Positions 4,707 to 12,100 of a stretch of 15,838 bases of DNA are shown piece by piece; within the stretch, counting starts at the first letter, position 1; every line of letters starts with the position of its first letter. A program made the translations under genes and the position numbers. Origin of the DNA: JAIBJP01 sp035639875. GTDB lineage: Bacteria; Actinomycetota; Thermoleophilia; Gaiellales; Gaiellaceae. The DNA is taken from assembly GCA_035639875.1 (NCBI GenBank), contig DASQXE010000067.1, positions 1-15,838 of the forward strand, in the 5' to 3' direction. The notes below the pieces were generated by a model. The model was not told where the DNA came from. It was given only the letters and a program-made list of their open reading frames with translations, and ran no database searches.

Positions 4707-5167
4707 TCGCGGTCGGCGAGCAGGCCCCGGACGCCCGCGTGTGGGTGACCCCGAACGACGCGGCGCGCCTGAGCGAGCTGGGAGAGGACGGCCCCTATCT
4801 CCTGCTCTTCTACCTCTTCGACTGGTCGAGCACCTGAACGGACGAGATGACGCTCCTGCGTGACAGGAGAGCGGAGTTCCAGGACACCGGCGTGCGGACC
4901 TTCGGGATCTCCCGTGACAGCGCCTGGTCGCACGTCGCCTGGAGCCAAGTGCTCGATCTCGGGGATTGCCCACTCCTTTCCGACTGGAACGGCGACGCCG
5001 TGCGCGGCTTCGACATCGCCCACGAATATCGCGGAATGCACGAGGTCGCGGAACGCACCGCCTTCCTCGTCGACCGAGAGGGCATCATCCGCGGAGCATG
5101 GCGCTACGAGACGGGCGAGCTGCCCGACTTCGACGAGTTGCTCGCGGCCGCCCGTTCGCTCTCCTAA
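4703..5167 (+). CDS. Peroxiredoxin, probable selenoprotein (in-frame TGA read as selenocysteine)
   Basis: Read through one TGA (4835-4837, codon 45), the frame gives a full-length 154-residue AhpC/TSA-family peroxiredoxin. The N-terminal part (IAVGEQAPDARVW ... YLLLFYLFDWSST) ends immediately before the TGA. The C-terminal part (TDEMTLLRDRRAEF ... GISRDSAWSHVAW ... PLLSDWNGDAVRGF ... RTAFLVDREGIIRGAWRY) continues in the same frame. The TGA occupies the peroxidatic cysteine position (FDWSST-U-TDEM, compare FDWSSTCTDEM). Ser42 or Ser43 stands near the usual Thr, and Arg118 is the conserved active-site Arg. Cys89 is the only cysteine and might act as resolving residue. The enzyme would reduce hydroperoxides in the cytoplasm. 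A SECIS-like hairpin follows the TGA. ATG 4703 overlaps the ligase stop. A nonsense-mutated pseudogene is the alternative, but the exact position and undecayed flanks argue against it. Starting at ATG 4847 would lose the active site. Confidence 0.85.
4838..4873 (+). promoter_or_regulatory. Candidate bacterial SECIS element
   Basis: CTCCTG (4853-4858) pairs perfectly with CAGGAG (4864-4869) around the 5-base loop CGUGA, and CG at 4851-4852 can extend the stem to CG at 4872-4873 across a two-base bulge. The loop begins 22 bases after the TGA and has G then U in its early positions. Known bacterial SECIS elements are hairpins just downstream of the UGA, inside the coding region, with a guanosine among the first loop bases and roughly 16-37 bases between UGA and loop; SelB binds them. 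This hairpin meets those criteria. It has not been tested by folding software. Confidence 0.65.
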
Positions 5168-7002
5168 CCGGCCTATACACGGTCGCCGCGCTCGTCGCGA
5201 CCTGGCCGGCGATCCGCTCGTTCGACTCGGCCTTCATGGCGAACGGCGGTGCGGGCGCGGACGAGCCGCCGGCCGGGGACCACCTGCAGTCGGTGTATCG
5301 CTTCTGGCTCGTCGGGCATCAGCTCGAGCACGGACATGCTCCCTGGAAGGATCCGTACAGCTTTCAGCCGCTCGTCGAGCCTCAGACGGTGTTCGGCGGC
5401 TGGCCGTTCGGCCTCGGATTTTGGCCGCTGGACGCGCTCTTCGGGCCGGTCGTCGCGTGGAACCTGCTCCTGCTCGCGACGGTCGTCGCCGCGGGGCTTC
5501 TCACGTACGCGTGGCTTCGCGCGCTCGCTCTTGGCCCCTGGCCCGCGGCAGTGGGCGGCCTCGCCTTCGCACTTGCTCCCTACCGGCTCGAGCAGAGCGC
5601 CGGCCACCTGCTCGGCTGGGCGGCGCTCTTCATTCCGCTTGCGCTGCTGGCAATCGAGCGGTCGCGCGTTGCCGGCAGCCGGCGCGGGGCCAATCTCTGG
5701 GGTGCGCTCGCGGCCGCCGCAGTCGTTTCGATCGTGCTCGCAGGGCAGCTCCATCTCGCGCTCGGAGTGACTCCGTTCGTCCTTGCCTACGCGGCCGTGC
5801 GGTTCGCGCCGGTCTCATTCGGCTGGACGGCCGTGGGGGCGCTGGCCTCCGCGGGAATCGGGCTGGCCATCCGCTACACGCTCATCGCGCACTCGCGCGA
5901 AGAGCAAGGACGCTCGCTCGCCGAGCTGCGGCGTTACTCGGCCGAGTGGATCGACTTCATCAACCGGTGGCACACGCCCGCAACCGAAGAGTTCGTCTAC
6001 CTCGGCTGGCTCGTGCCCGCGCTCGCACTCGTCGGCCTCGTCCTCCTAGCATGCCGCGACCGCCGACTTGCCGCGCTTCTCGGTCTTGCGGCTGTGCTCC
6101 CGGTTCTGCTCGCCCTCGGGACGAACCTGCCCGGCTACTCGTTCGTCTGGCGCAACTTCTCGGCGCTCCACTTCACCCGAGTTCCGGGACGCCTGCTCCC
6201 GATCGCGGTCCTCGCGCTAGCGGCCCTGGCGGCATTCGCAGTCGCGGAGGCACCGCGACACCGAGTCCCACTGGCGGGCGCGGCGCTCGTTCTGGTCGCC
6301 CTCGATCTGATCGTCCAACCACTTTCCGCGGCGACAGCAGATCCGGGCAACAAGGCGTACAGCACGCTCGCGGATTCGTCACCCGGCCGTGTCCTCGAGC
6401 TCCCGCTCTTCGAGCCGGGAGTCCACTACGGCAGCGTGTACGACTACTACCAGCTGGAGGCGCCGCGCGAGCAGCCGGGCGGGTACGACACGATTGCCCC
6501 GGTCAAGGCGTTCGAGTTCTATTTCGGCTACGACCGGCTCTCGTGCGGCGTGTGGCTACCGGGGGATGCCGCGAAGCTGCGCTCGCTCGGGATCACGGGC
6601 ATCCTTCTACACCGCGGGCTGTACCAGCAGTCCGGCCGGCACGGCGCCGACTTCGCGACACTCGGTCTGGCTGACGCAGGTTGGGGCCCTTCTGTGAATG
6701 ACGGCGGCGTCCAGCTCTGGCAGCATGGCGCGTTCTTTCATCCGCCCGCGAGCTTGGCGCGTGGCCGCCCCATCCTTTGCAGCGGGTGGAAGAACCGAAT
6801 GATGATCGGAACACAAGCCACCATCTGGATCTACGGGAGCGGAACGCTTCGGCTCCGCTTCTCGGGCGGAATCCCGACGCGCCTGTACATCGACGAGCGG
6901 CCGGCACGAGGAAATGCGTTGCGCAAGCGGGAGTGGCACTCGGTGCTGATCGTGGCGCCGAAGGCCGGCCTACGCCTCGAGACGCTCAGGTTGGAGCCGT
7001 AA
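5098..7002 (+). CDS. Large polytopic membrane protein, probable GT-C-type glycosyltransferase
   Basis: This is a protein of about 634 residues with a first helix at ALLTGLYTVAALVATW and about ten further hydrophobic segments up to roughly residue 405. A soluble C-terminal region of about 200 residues follows (SPGRVLELPLFEPGVHYGS ... YDRLSCGVWLPGD ... GITGILLHRGLY). An acidic residue in the first outside loop (AGDHLQSVYRFW, Asp61) followed by HAPWKDPYSFQP resembles the loop of GT-C glycosyltransferases, which use polyprenyl-phosphate sugars. The layout also resembles YfhO-like membrane proteins. Donor and acceptor are unknown. The start is uncertain: between 5101 and 5235 the frame has no ATG, GTG or TTG, and ATG 5236 would remove the first helix, so ATG 5098 inside the end of the peroxiredoxin gene is preferred although its GGAG is only one base upstream. 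It overlaps the convergent cyclase gene by 17 bases. Confidence 0.8.
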   Translation: MALRDGRAARLRRVARGRPFALLTGLYTVAALVATWPAIRSFDSAFMANGGAGADEPPAGDHLQSVYRFWLVGHQLEHGHAPWKDPYSFQPLVEPQTVFGGWPFGLGFWPLDALFGPVVAWNLLLLATVVAAGLLTYAWLRALALGPWPAAVGGLAFALAPYRLEQSAGHLLGWAALFIPLALLAIERSRVAGSRRGANLWGALAAAAVVSIVLAGQLHLALGVTPFVLAYAAVRFAPVSFGWTAVGALASAGIGLAIRYTLIAHSREEQGRSLAELRRYSAEWIDFINRWHTPATEEFVYLGWLVPALALVGLVLLACRDRRLAALLGLAAVLPVLLALGTNLPGYSFVWRNFSALHFTRVPGRLLPIAVLALAALAAFAVAEAPRHRVPLAGAALVLVALDLIVQPLSAATADPGNKAYSTLADSSPGRVLELPLFEPGVHYGSVYDYYQLEAPREQPGGYDTIAPVKAFEFYFGYDRLSCGVWLPGDAAKLRSLGITGILLHRGLYQQSGRHGADFATLGLADAGWGPSVNDGGVQLWQHGAFFHPPASLARGRPILCSGWKNRMMIGTQATIWIYGSGTLRLRFSGGIPTRLYIDERPARGNALRKREWHSVLIVAPKAGLRLETLRLEP

Positions 7003-7753
7003 CCCGCAGTCCGGTCTCGATCACGTGGGCCCCTACGGGCGCGGCTTTGCCCTTGAGGTCCAGGTCGACGTGTTCGGCGTCCGGGAAGCGGTCGCTGACG
7101 ACCTCGTAGACGCGCTCGGAGACGAGAAGCTGCCCCGGCTCCGCGCGGGCCTGGAGACGCGCAGCCGTGTTGACAACGTCTCCAAGCGCGGTGAAGTCCT
7201 TCACGTCCTCCTCGCCCACATTGCCGACGAACGCCCTCCCGAAGTCGGCGCCGGCCCCGACCGGGAGCTGTGGGCCGACGGCTTCCAGCAGGTCTACCCC
7301 CGCGGCGACCATCTTCTCGATCGCGTTCTCGCCGGCGAAGAGCGGGATGAAGAGCGCCATGACCTCGTCACCGACCAACTTGTCGATGACGGCGTCTTGA
7401 CGCAGAAGTACGTCGCGCGCAGTTCGGTAGAACGGCTTGAGGAGCTCTGCCGTCTGCTCCGGCGACGAACTCTCGACCAGGGAGGTGTAGCCGCGCACGT
7501 CCGCAAAGAGCACGCCGATCTCGACCTCGCTGCCGCCGACCGGCGCCCTCTCGAAGCAGGAATTGCACATGTTCGGGTTTTTGCGAGAGGGGGCGAATCC
7601 GGCGAGTCTGAAGAGCCGCCCGATTCCGGCGAACGGGACGTTGCAGAGCTTGCACCGGGGCGCCCGCGGGATCGCCCGCGTCATCTTGCGGAAGCGATAC
7701 AGCTTCGACCGCTCCATCAGCTCCGCGAGCGACATCGCCGGGCCGTCGGTCAC
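6986..7753 (-). CDS. Class III adenylate/guanylate cyclase with N-terminal zinc finger
   Basis: This is a 255-residue protein. Cys34, Cys37, Cys63 and Cys66 (CKLC ... CNSC) form a likely zinc-binding module. A class III cyclase homology domain follows from about residue 77, with all catalytic positions: metal-binding Asp85 (VLFADVRGYTS) and Asp129 (DKLVGDEVMALF), adenine-selecting Lys125 and Asp192, and transition-state Asn195 and Arg199 (GDVVNTAARLQ). It should convert ATP to cAMP, in the cytoplasm, as a homodimer. It contains no membrane helix. GTG 7753 is chosen because TATCGT lies 6 bases upstream, the leaderless geometry; ATG 7735 is the other choice (249 aa). The longer frame to 8041 would run through the divergent gene at 7799 and is rejected. 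The 3' end overlaps the membrane protein gene by 17 bases. Confidence 0.9.
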   Translation of the reverse strand: MTDGPAMSLAELMERSKLYRFRKMTRAIPRAPRCKLCNVPFAGIGRLFRLAGFAPSRKNPNMCNSCFERAPVGGSEVEIGVLFADVRGYTSLVESSSPEQTAELLKPFYRTARDVLLRQDAVIDKLVGDEVMALFIPLFAGENAIEKMVAAGVDLLEAVGPQLPVGAGADFGRAFVGNVGEEDVKDFTALGDVVNTAARLQARAEPGQLLVSERVYEVVSDRFPDAEHVDLDLKGKAAPVGAHVIETGLRVTAPT

Positions 7754-7759
7754 GGCGGG

Positions 7760-7765
7760 ACGATA
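7760..7765 (-). promoter_or_regulatory. -10 box (TATCGT) for the zinc-finger cyclase
   Basis: On the minus strand TATCGT is followed by six bases and GTG 7753, the spacing of a leaderless transcript. It helps to decide the start of the cyclase. No -35 box is evident. Confidence 0.4.
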
Positions 7766-7785
7766 CGCCCGCACAGCCCGTGGCG

Positions 7786-7791
7786 TAAACT
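7786..7791 (+). promoter_or_regulatory. -10 box (TAAACT) for the small unknown gene
   Basis: TAAACT ends 7 bases before ATG 7799, the leaderless spacing, in the 45-base region shared with the divergent cyclase gene. It supports ATG 7799 as the start. Confidence 0.45.
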
Positions 7792-7798
7792 CGCTGCG

Positions 7799-8107
7799 AT
7801 GACGGCAACGCTGCGGGAAGCGCCTGCCACACCCGTCGCACCCGAGAGTCCGCTCGACGACGTCCTCCGACAGGTCAACCGCATCCGCACGGCCCGGGGG
7901 GCCGACCCGCTGTACGAGCTGCCGACGGCGTGCACGGCCTGGGAAGGCGGCGGGTGCGTTCTCGAGCGGGCGTTCGAGGACATCGGCGTCGTAATCGTCG
8001 ACTACCACGGCGCATACGGGCGCGGCATCGAGTTCGAGCACGGGCTCGACGACTTCGTCCGCGACTTCGACGCCGGCCGCTTTCCGAGCCTGCTCGCCGC
8101 GCGCTGA
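7799..8107 (+). CDS. Small unknown protein, 102 aa
   Basis: I do not recognise this protein. After a Pro/Ala-rich start (MTATLREAPATPVAPES) it has a helical segment (LDDVLRQVNRIRTARGADPL), then a distinctive block LPTACTAWEGGGCVLERAF holding both cysteines (Cys45, Cys53). A beta-like strand IGVVIVDY and a C-terminal helical part with FVRDFDAGRFPSLL follow. It is soluble and acidic, with no signal peptide. It is divergent from a cyclase gene with 45 bases between the starts and ends 9 bases before the convergent MOSC gene. The overlapping frame upstream of ATG 7799 belongs to the cyclase's shadow. The conserved-looking composition, its own -10 box and a fitting gap support a real gene. Confidence 0.65.
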   Translation: MTATLREAPATPVAPESPLDDVLRQVNRIRTARGADPLYELPTACTAWEGGGCVLERAFEDIGVVIVDYHGAYGRGIEFEHGLDDFVRDFDAGRFPSLLAAR

Positions 8108-8116
8108 CGGATCGTC

Positions 8117-8872
8117 TCAGGCTGCGTCGCGCAGGACGTCGCCCACGCGCACGCGGCCTGGCCGCTCGACTCGCGCGTACGCGCCGAAGTCGATGGCCTC
8201 CCCGTCACGAACGCCGCGATAGCCGCGGATGAGCGCAAGCGTGTCCAGGTCGCGCGTGCCTGTGTCGGGATCCCTGGTCGTGACCGCGCATCGCGGCACG
8301 GGGCCGCCGAGCTCGACGACGGCGTCGCCGATGCGGAACCGGCGCCCCGCCCACGCGTCCTCCTCGTGGGGCTCGCACCCGCTCAGCTCGAACAGCATCC
8401 GGAAACGGCGCGAATCGATCGGGCGATCGGCCTCCACCGCCAAGCGAGCGACCGAAGCATCAGAAAGAAACGTCACCGGCTCGGTCATTCCGATGCCCGG
8501 ACGCCGTGGCCGCGCGAGCAGCACTGGATGGCCGGCCAGGGCCGACAGTCGCTCGGTCCACGCTCCGGCGACGATCTGGGCCCAAACCTCCCGTCCATGG
8601 AAGTCGAGGACAAAGGGCTCCCCGCTCCCGAGTGCGCTTCCCTCCACCTCGCCTCCATCCGGGAATCGCATCCACAAACGCTCCTCGTCTGCCAGCCAGC
8701 GGGCGGAAATCTGCACAGGCCACGGCGTCAGTGAGCTCCGGAGACGTTTCCGGTCGCCGTCGAGGAGCCAGAAGCGGCGGTTGCCGACCGCGCCGTCTCG
8801 GTCCAGCATGATGCTCTCCGGGTGGTCGAGGCGGAAGCCCTTGACCGGGGTGACGGAGATCCGCGAGATCAC
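8117..8872 (-). CDS. MOSC domain protein (MOSC_N plus MOSC)
   Basis: This is a 251-residue protein. The N-terminal half carries the MOSC_N beta-barrel signature (ISVTPVKGFRL ... GAVGNRRFWLLDGDRKRL). The C-terminal half is a MOSC domain with VTFLSDASVARL, LSGCEPHEEDAWAGRRFRIG and GPVPRCAVTTRDPDTG. The cysteine in PRCAVTT is at the position that binds the molybdenum cofactor in mARC-type enzymes, which reduce N-hydroxylated or similar substrates. The protein therefore probably binds Mo cofactor; redox partners are not encoded nearby. The start is uncertain: GTG 8872 places the conserved SVTPVKG close to the N-terminus as in relatives, while GTG 8893 is 7 codons longer. Neither has a clear ribosome binding site, and the ATG at 8956 gives an unlikely basic extension. 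Confidence 0.85.
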   Translation of the reverse strand: MISRISVTPVKGFRLDHPESIMLDRDGAVGNRRFWLLDGDRKRLRSSLTPWPVQISARWLADEERLWMRFPDGGEVEGSALGSGEPFVLDFHGREVWAQIVAGAWTERLSALAGHPVLLARPRRPGIGMTEPVTFLSDASVARLAVEADRPIDSRRFRMLFELSGCEPHEEDAWAGRRFRIGDAVVELGGPVPRCAVTTRDPDTGTRDLDTLALIRGYRGVRDGEAIDFGAYARVERPGRVRVGDVLRDAA

Positions 8873-9124
8873 GGCCAGCGACCGACGGTCCACGACGCGC
8901 CTACATCCCCATCGCGCGGGTACTGACGGGCATCGGGTGGACGCGGTGGGAGGCAACCACGGCTCTCCACTGAGTCATAGCCGAACGGTTCTCCGGACGG
9001 TCACCTCCGGGCAACGGATTCGAACCCGCACCTCGGGCGGAGCTTGAAACCAGCCCATTGCTGCGCGAAGGTACCGGTGTTCGACCATGGCTCAGCGCGA
9101 AAGGCCTTTCTGGAGGCCCAAAAC
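8873..9124. other. Intergenic region between MOSC and cyclase-ATPase genes
   Basis: 252 bases between divergent genes, with no convincing protein. It holds the upstream region of both genes, a tRNA T-loop look-alike at 9016-9027 that does not fold into a tRNA, and a short hairpin next to the ribosome binding site of the downstream gene. No clear -10/-35 pair was found. Confidence 0.5.
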
Positions 9125-9127
9125 GTG
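9103..9127 (+). promoter_or_regulatory. Ribosome binding site deciding the GTG start, partly inside a hairpin
   Basis: TGGAGG (9111-9116) is 8 bases before GTG 9125 and fixes that codon as the start of the cyclase-ATPase protein, rather than a TTG at 9044. GGCCT (9103-9107) can pair with AGGCC (9114-9118), covering half of the site. Confidence 0.6.
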
Positions 9128-12100
9128 ACTTCAGTCGGTCAGTCGCGCTGCCCGTCATGTGGAGCCGAGACCAAGCCCGGTTCCCGGTTCTGTCCCACTT
9201 GTGGACGCGTTCTGGCCGAGGCATGCCCCTCGTGCGGCGCCGAGACGACCGTCGGTGAACGATTCTGCGCCGCATGCGGTCATCGTCTCGATCGGCCGTC
9301 CGCGAGGGAGGAGGAGCGAAAGCTCGTCACGGTTCTCTTCGCGGACCTTACGGGCTCGACGGCTCTCGGCGAGCAGCTCGATCCCGAGCGGCTGCGCACG
9401 CTCCTCTCCGAGTACTTCGGCGCCATGGCGTCGGTGATCGAGTCGCAAGGAGGGGTCGTCGAGAAGTTCATCGGTGATGCGGTGATGGCGGTGTTCGGCA
9501 TCCCCGCGGCGCACGAGGACGATGCCGAGCGCGCCCTGCGGGCCGCTCTCGCAATGCAGGCGCGTCTCGAAGAGCTCAACGCCGAGATCGCCGCGCGGCA
9601 CGGCGTCGAGCTTGCAATGCGAATTGGCGTGAACTCGGGTGAGGTCATCGCAGGAACCGAAACCGACCAGTTCATGGTCACTGGAGACGTCGTCAACGTG
9701 GCCGCTCGGCTCCAGCAGACGGCGGAGCCGGGTGACGTGGCGGCTGGCGAGCGCACGTACCTGGCGACGCGGGGAGCGTTCTCGACGGAGCCGCTCGAGC
9801 ACCGAGAGCTCAAGGGGAAGTCTCTTCCAGTTCGAGCATGGCGCGTGCTCGGGACGGCCGAGGCCGCGCGACCGCGCGGAGTCCCCGGGATCTCAAGTCG
9901 GCTCGTCGGAAGAGAACGCGAGCTCGCGCTACTCGAGACGCTCTACCGGGGAAGCGCCGACGAAGCCCGGCCTGCGCTCGTCACGATTCTCGGCCAGGCT
10001 GGCATCGGCAAGTCGCGTCTTACAGAGGAGTTCATCGCAGAGGTCCATTCCGGACCGGAGGCGCCGGCGGTCTACCGAGGGCGATGCCTCCCCTACGGCG
10101 AGGGGATCACCTACTGGGCGCTGCGCGAGATCCTCTGGGCGGCTGCAGGGATCCTGCTCGACGATGCAGCCGAGGTCGCGGCCGAGAAGCTGACGGATTT
10201 CGTCCGCGGCGTGTTCGACGATCGGAGCCTCGACTCGACCGAGGTCGACCGCGTGCACTTCGCCCTCGCCACGACTGCAGGCATCGGCCTGCCGGAGAAC
10301 CCGCTCGAAGGCATGTCGCCGGAATCGATCGGCGAGGAGCTCGGCCTCGCATGGCCGCGGTTCCTGAGCGCGCTCGCCGGTCGCCGCCCGACGCTTGTGG
10401 TGATCGACGATCTCCACCGGGGCGAGCCACCACTGCTCGACATGGTCGAGCACCTCGTCTCGCGCTCCACCGGTCCCGTCTTCATCATTGCAACTGGACG
10501 GCCCGAGCTCGCACAGATGCGAACCGGCTGGAGCGCGCGATCGGGGATGTCGCAGATCAGCCTCGACCCTCTCTCCGCCGCGGAAAGCGAGACGCTCCTC
10601 CACGAACTGCTTCCAAGCGTCGGCCCAAGCCTCCGCCAAAGGATTCTCGCTGCCGCCGAAGGCAACCCGCTGTTCGCCGAGGAGATCGTCGCGCACCTCA
10701 TCGACGAGGGCGTGCTTGCCTGGCGGCCCGACGGGATCGCGGAGGCGGCGCCCGACGCGAACGTGACGATCCCGGACACGGTCCGGGCGCTGCTCACAGC
10801 TCGCGTCGATGCGCTTGCGGTCGAGGAGAAGCGGACGCTCCAGGATGCGGCCGTCGTCGGCCGGATTTTTTGGACGACGACGCTCGAGTTGATGCGCGAC
10901 GAGGACGTTCGGCCGGCGCTGCGCGCCCTTGAGGCAAAGGGCTTGGTTCAGACAAGACCTCGTTCCGCGCTGCCGGGGCAGACCGAGCTTGCGTTCCGCC
11001 ACGGCCTTATCAGGGAGGTCGCCTACGAGTCGATCCCCAAGGGAAGGCGCGCGACTGCGCACGCGGAGGTCGCCGGCTGGATCGAGGAGATCGGCGGCGA
11101 TCGGCGCGAGGAGTACGTCGAGCTGATCGCCCACCACTACGAGTCAGCAGCGCTTCCGGAGAACGCCGAGCTTGCCTGGCCGACGGATACTGCTCGTCGC
11201 GACGACGTGCGGGCAAGGGCCACGGATGCGCTTCTCGCCGCAGGACGTGCAGCGACGACGAAATTCGCGATCGACCAAGCGCTCGGCTTCGGTAACCGCG
11301 CTCTGAGCCTCGCCCGCACCGACGCCGAGCGCCTAGCCGCCCTGGAGCTGAAGGCGCAGGCAGCCCATGCCGGTGTGCGCGCGGACGAAGCGTGGTCGTA
11401 CTACTGCGGGGCCCTCGAACTCGCGGAGCGCCTCGGTGACGTGGGCGTGACCCAGCGGCTGCGCGCGAGGGCGACGCTCCTGTGGGCGCGCTATGCCGGT
11501 GCCCTCGCGAGCGACGACTGGAAGACGAAGGCGGCCGAAATGGTGCGAGGGGGCCTGGAACATGCCGACAATGCGCAGGCCACCTTCGAGCTGGGCGCGC
11601 TGCTCACCGGGCGCGCAGGCTTCCGGTTCTGGAAAGTCGCGCCACACTCGAAGGAGGACGCGCGGCGTGATGCCGAGCGGGCAGTCGCGATCGCCCAAGA
11701 GATCGGCTCGCAGACGCTTCTCTCCTACGCGCTCGACATGCTCGTGATGGAGACGGCGGAGGGCTTCTGCGAGTCCGCCGAGCTCGCGCAGCGCACGCTC
11801 GCGGTTGGACGAACGATGGAGGACCGCGGGGAGGCGCATGAGATGTTCGTCACCGCGTCGCTCGCGTTTTCGGGTGCCGGTCGCTTCGAGGAGGCGGCTG
11901 GCGCCGGCGCCGAGGCCGCCGCGCTCGCTGCCCGACTCGGTCCCCATCGCAGCCTCCACGCGGGATCGGCCCAGACGACCGCCCTGGTACCGCTCGGGCG
12001 GTTTGCCGAGCTGGCGGAGGCGACAGCGACCGCGCCGGACCTCGTCGCGGAGGAGGGCATGCACACCTGCTTCCACGGCCTGACCGCACTCGCCGGGCAG

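Noticed and set aside
4847..5167. A 106-residue peroxiredoxin starting at ATG 4847
   Set aside because: It would lack the active site and first strands. The same frame is coding upstream of the TGA, so this is the C-terminal part of the Sec-containing gene.
7754..8041. N-terminal extension of the zinc-finger cyclase to ATG 8041
   Set aside because: It would overlap the divergent 102-residue gene completely, and its translation looks like that gene's antisense; the GTG at 7753 has its own -10 box.
8901..8977. 25-codon minus-strand frame ending AMGM like FabI
   Set aside because: Apart from the last four codons it has no similarity to FabI, and its GGAG is poorly placed; probably not a gene.
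9016..9027. tRNA T-loop look-alike (GGGTTCGAATCC on the minus strand)
   Set aside because: The flanking bases pair in only two of five T-stem positions, no matching acceptor, D or anticodon arms are found, and no CCA follows.
9929..11137. Long open frame on the minus strand (402 codons)
   Set aside because: It lies entirely antisense to the well-supported cyclase-ATPase gene; long shadow frames are usual in GC-rich coding DNA and it has no recognisable domain.
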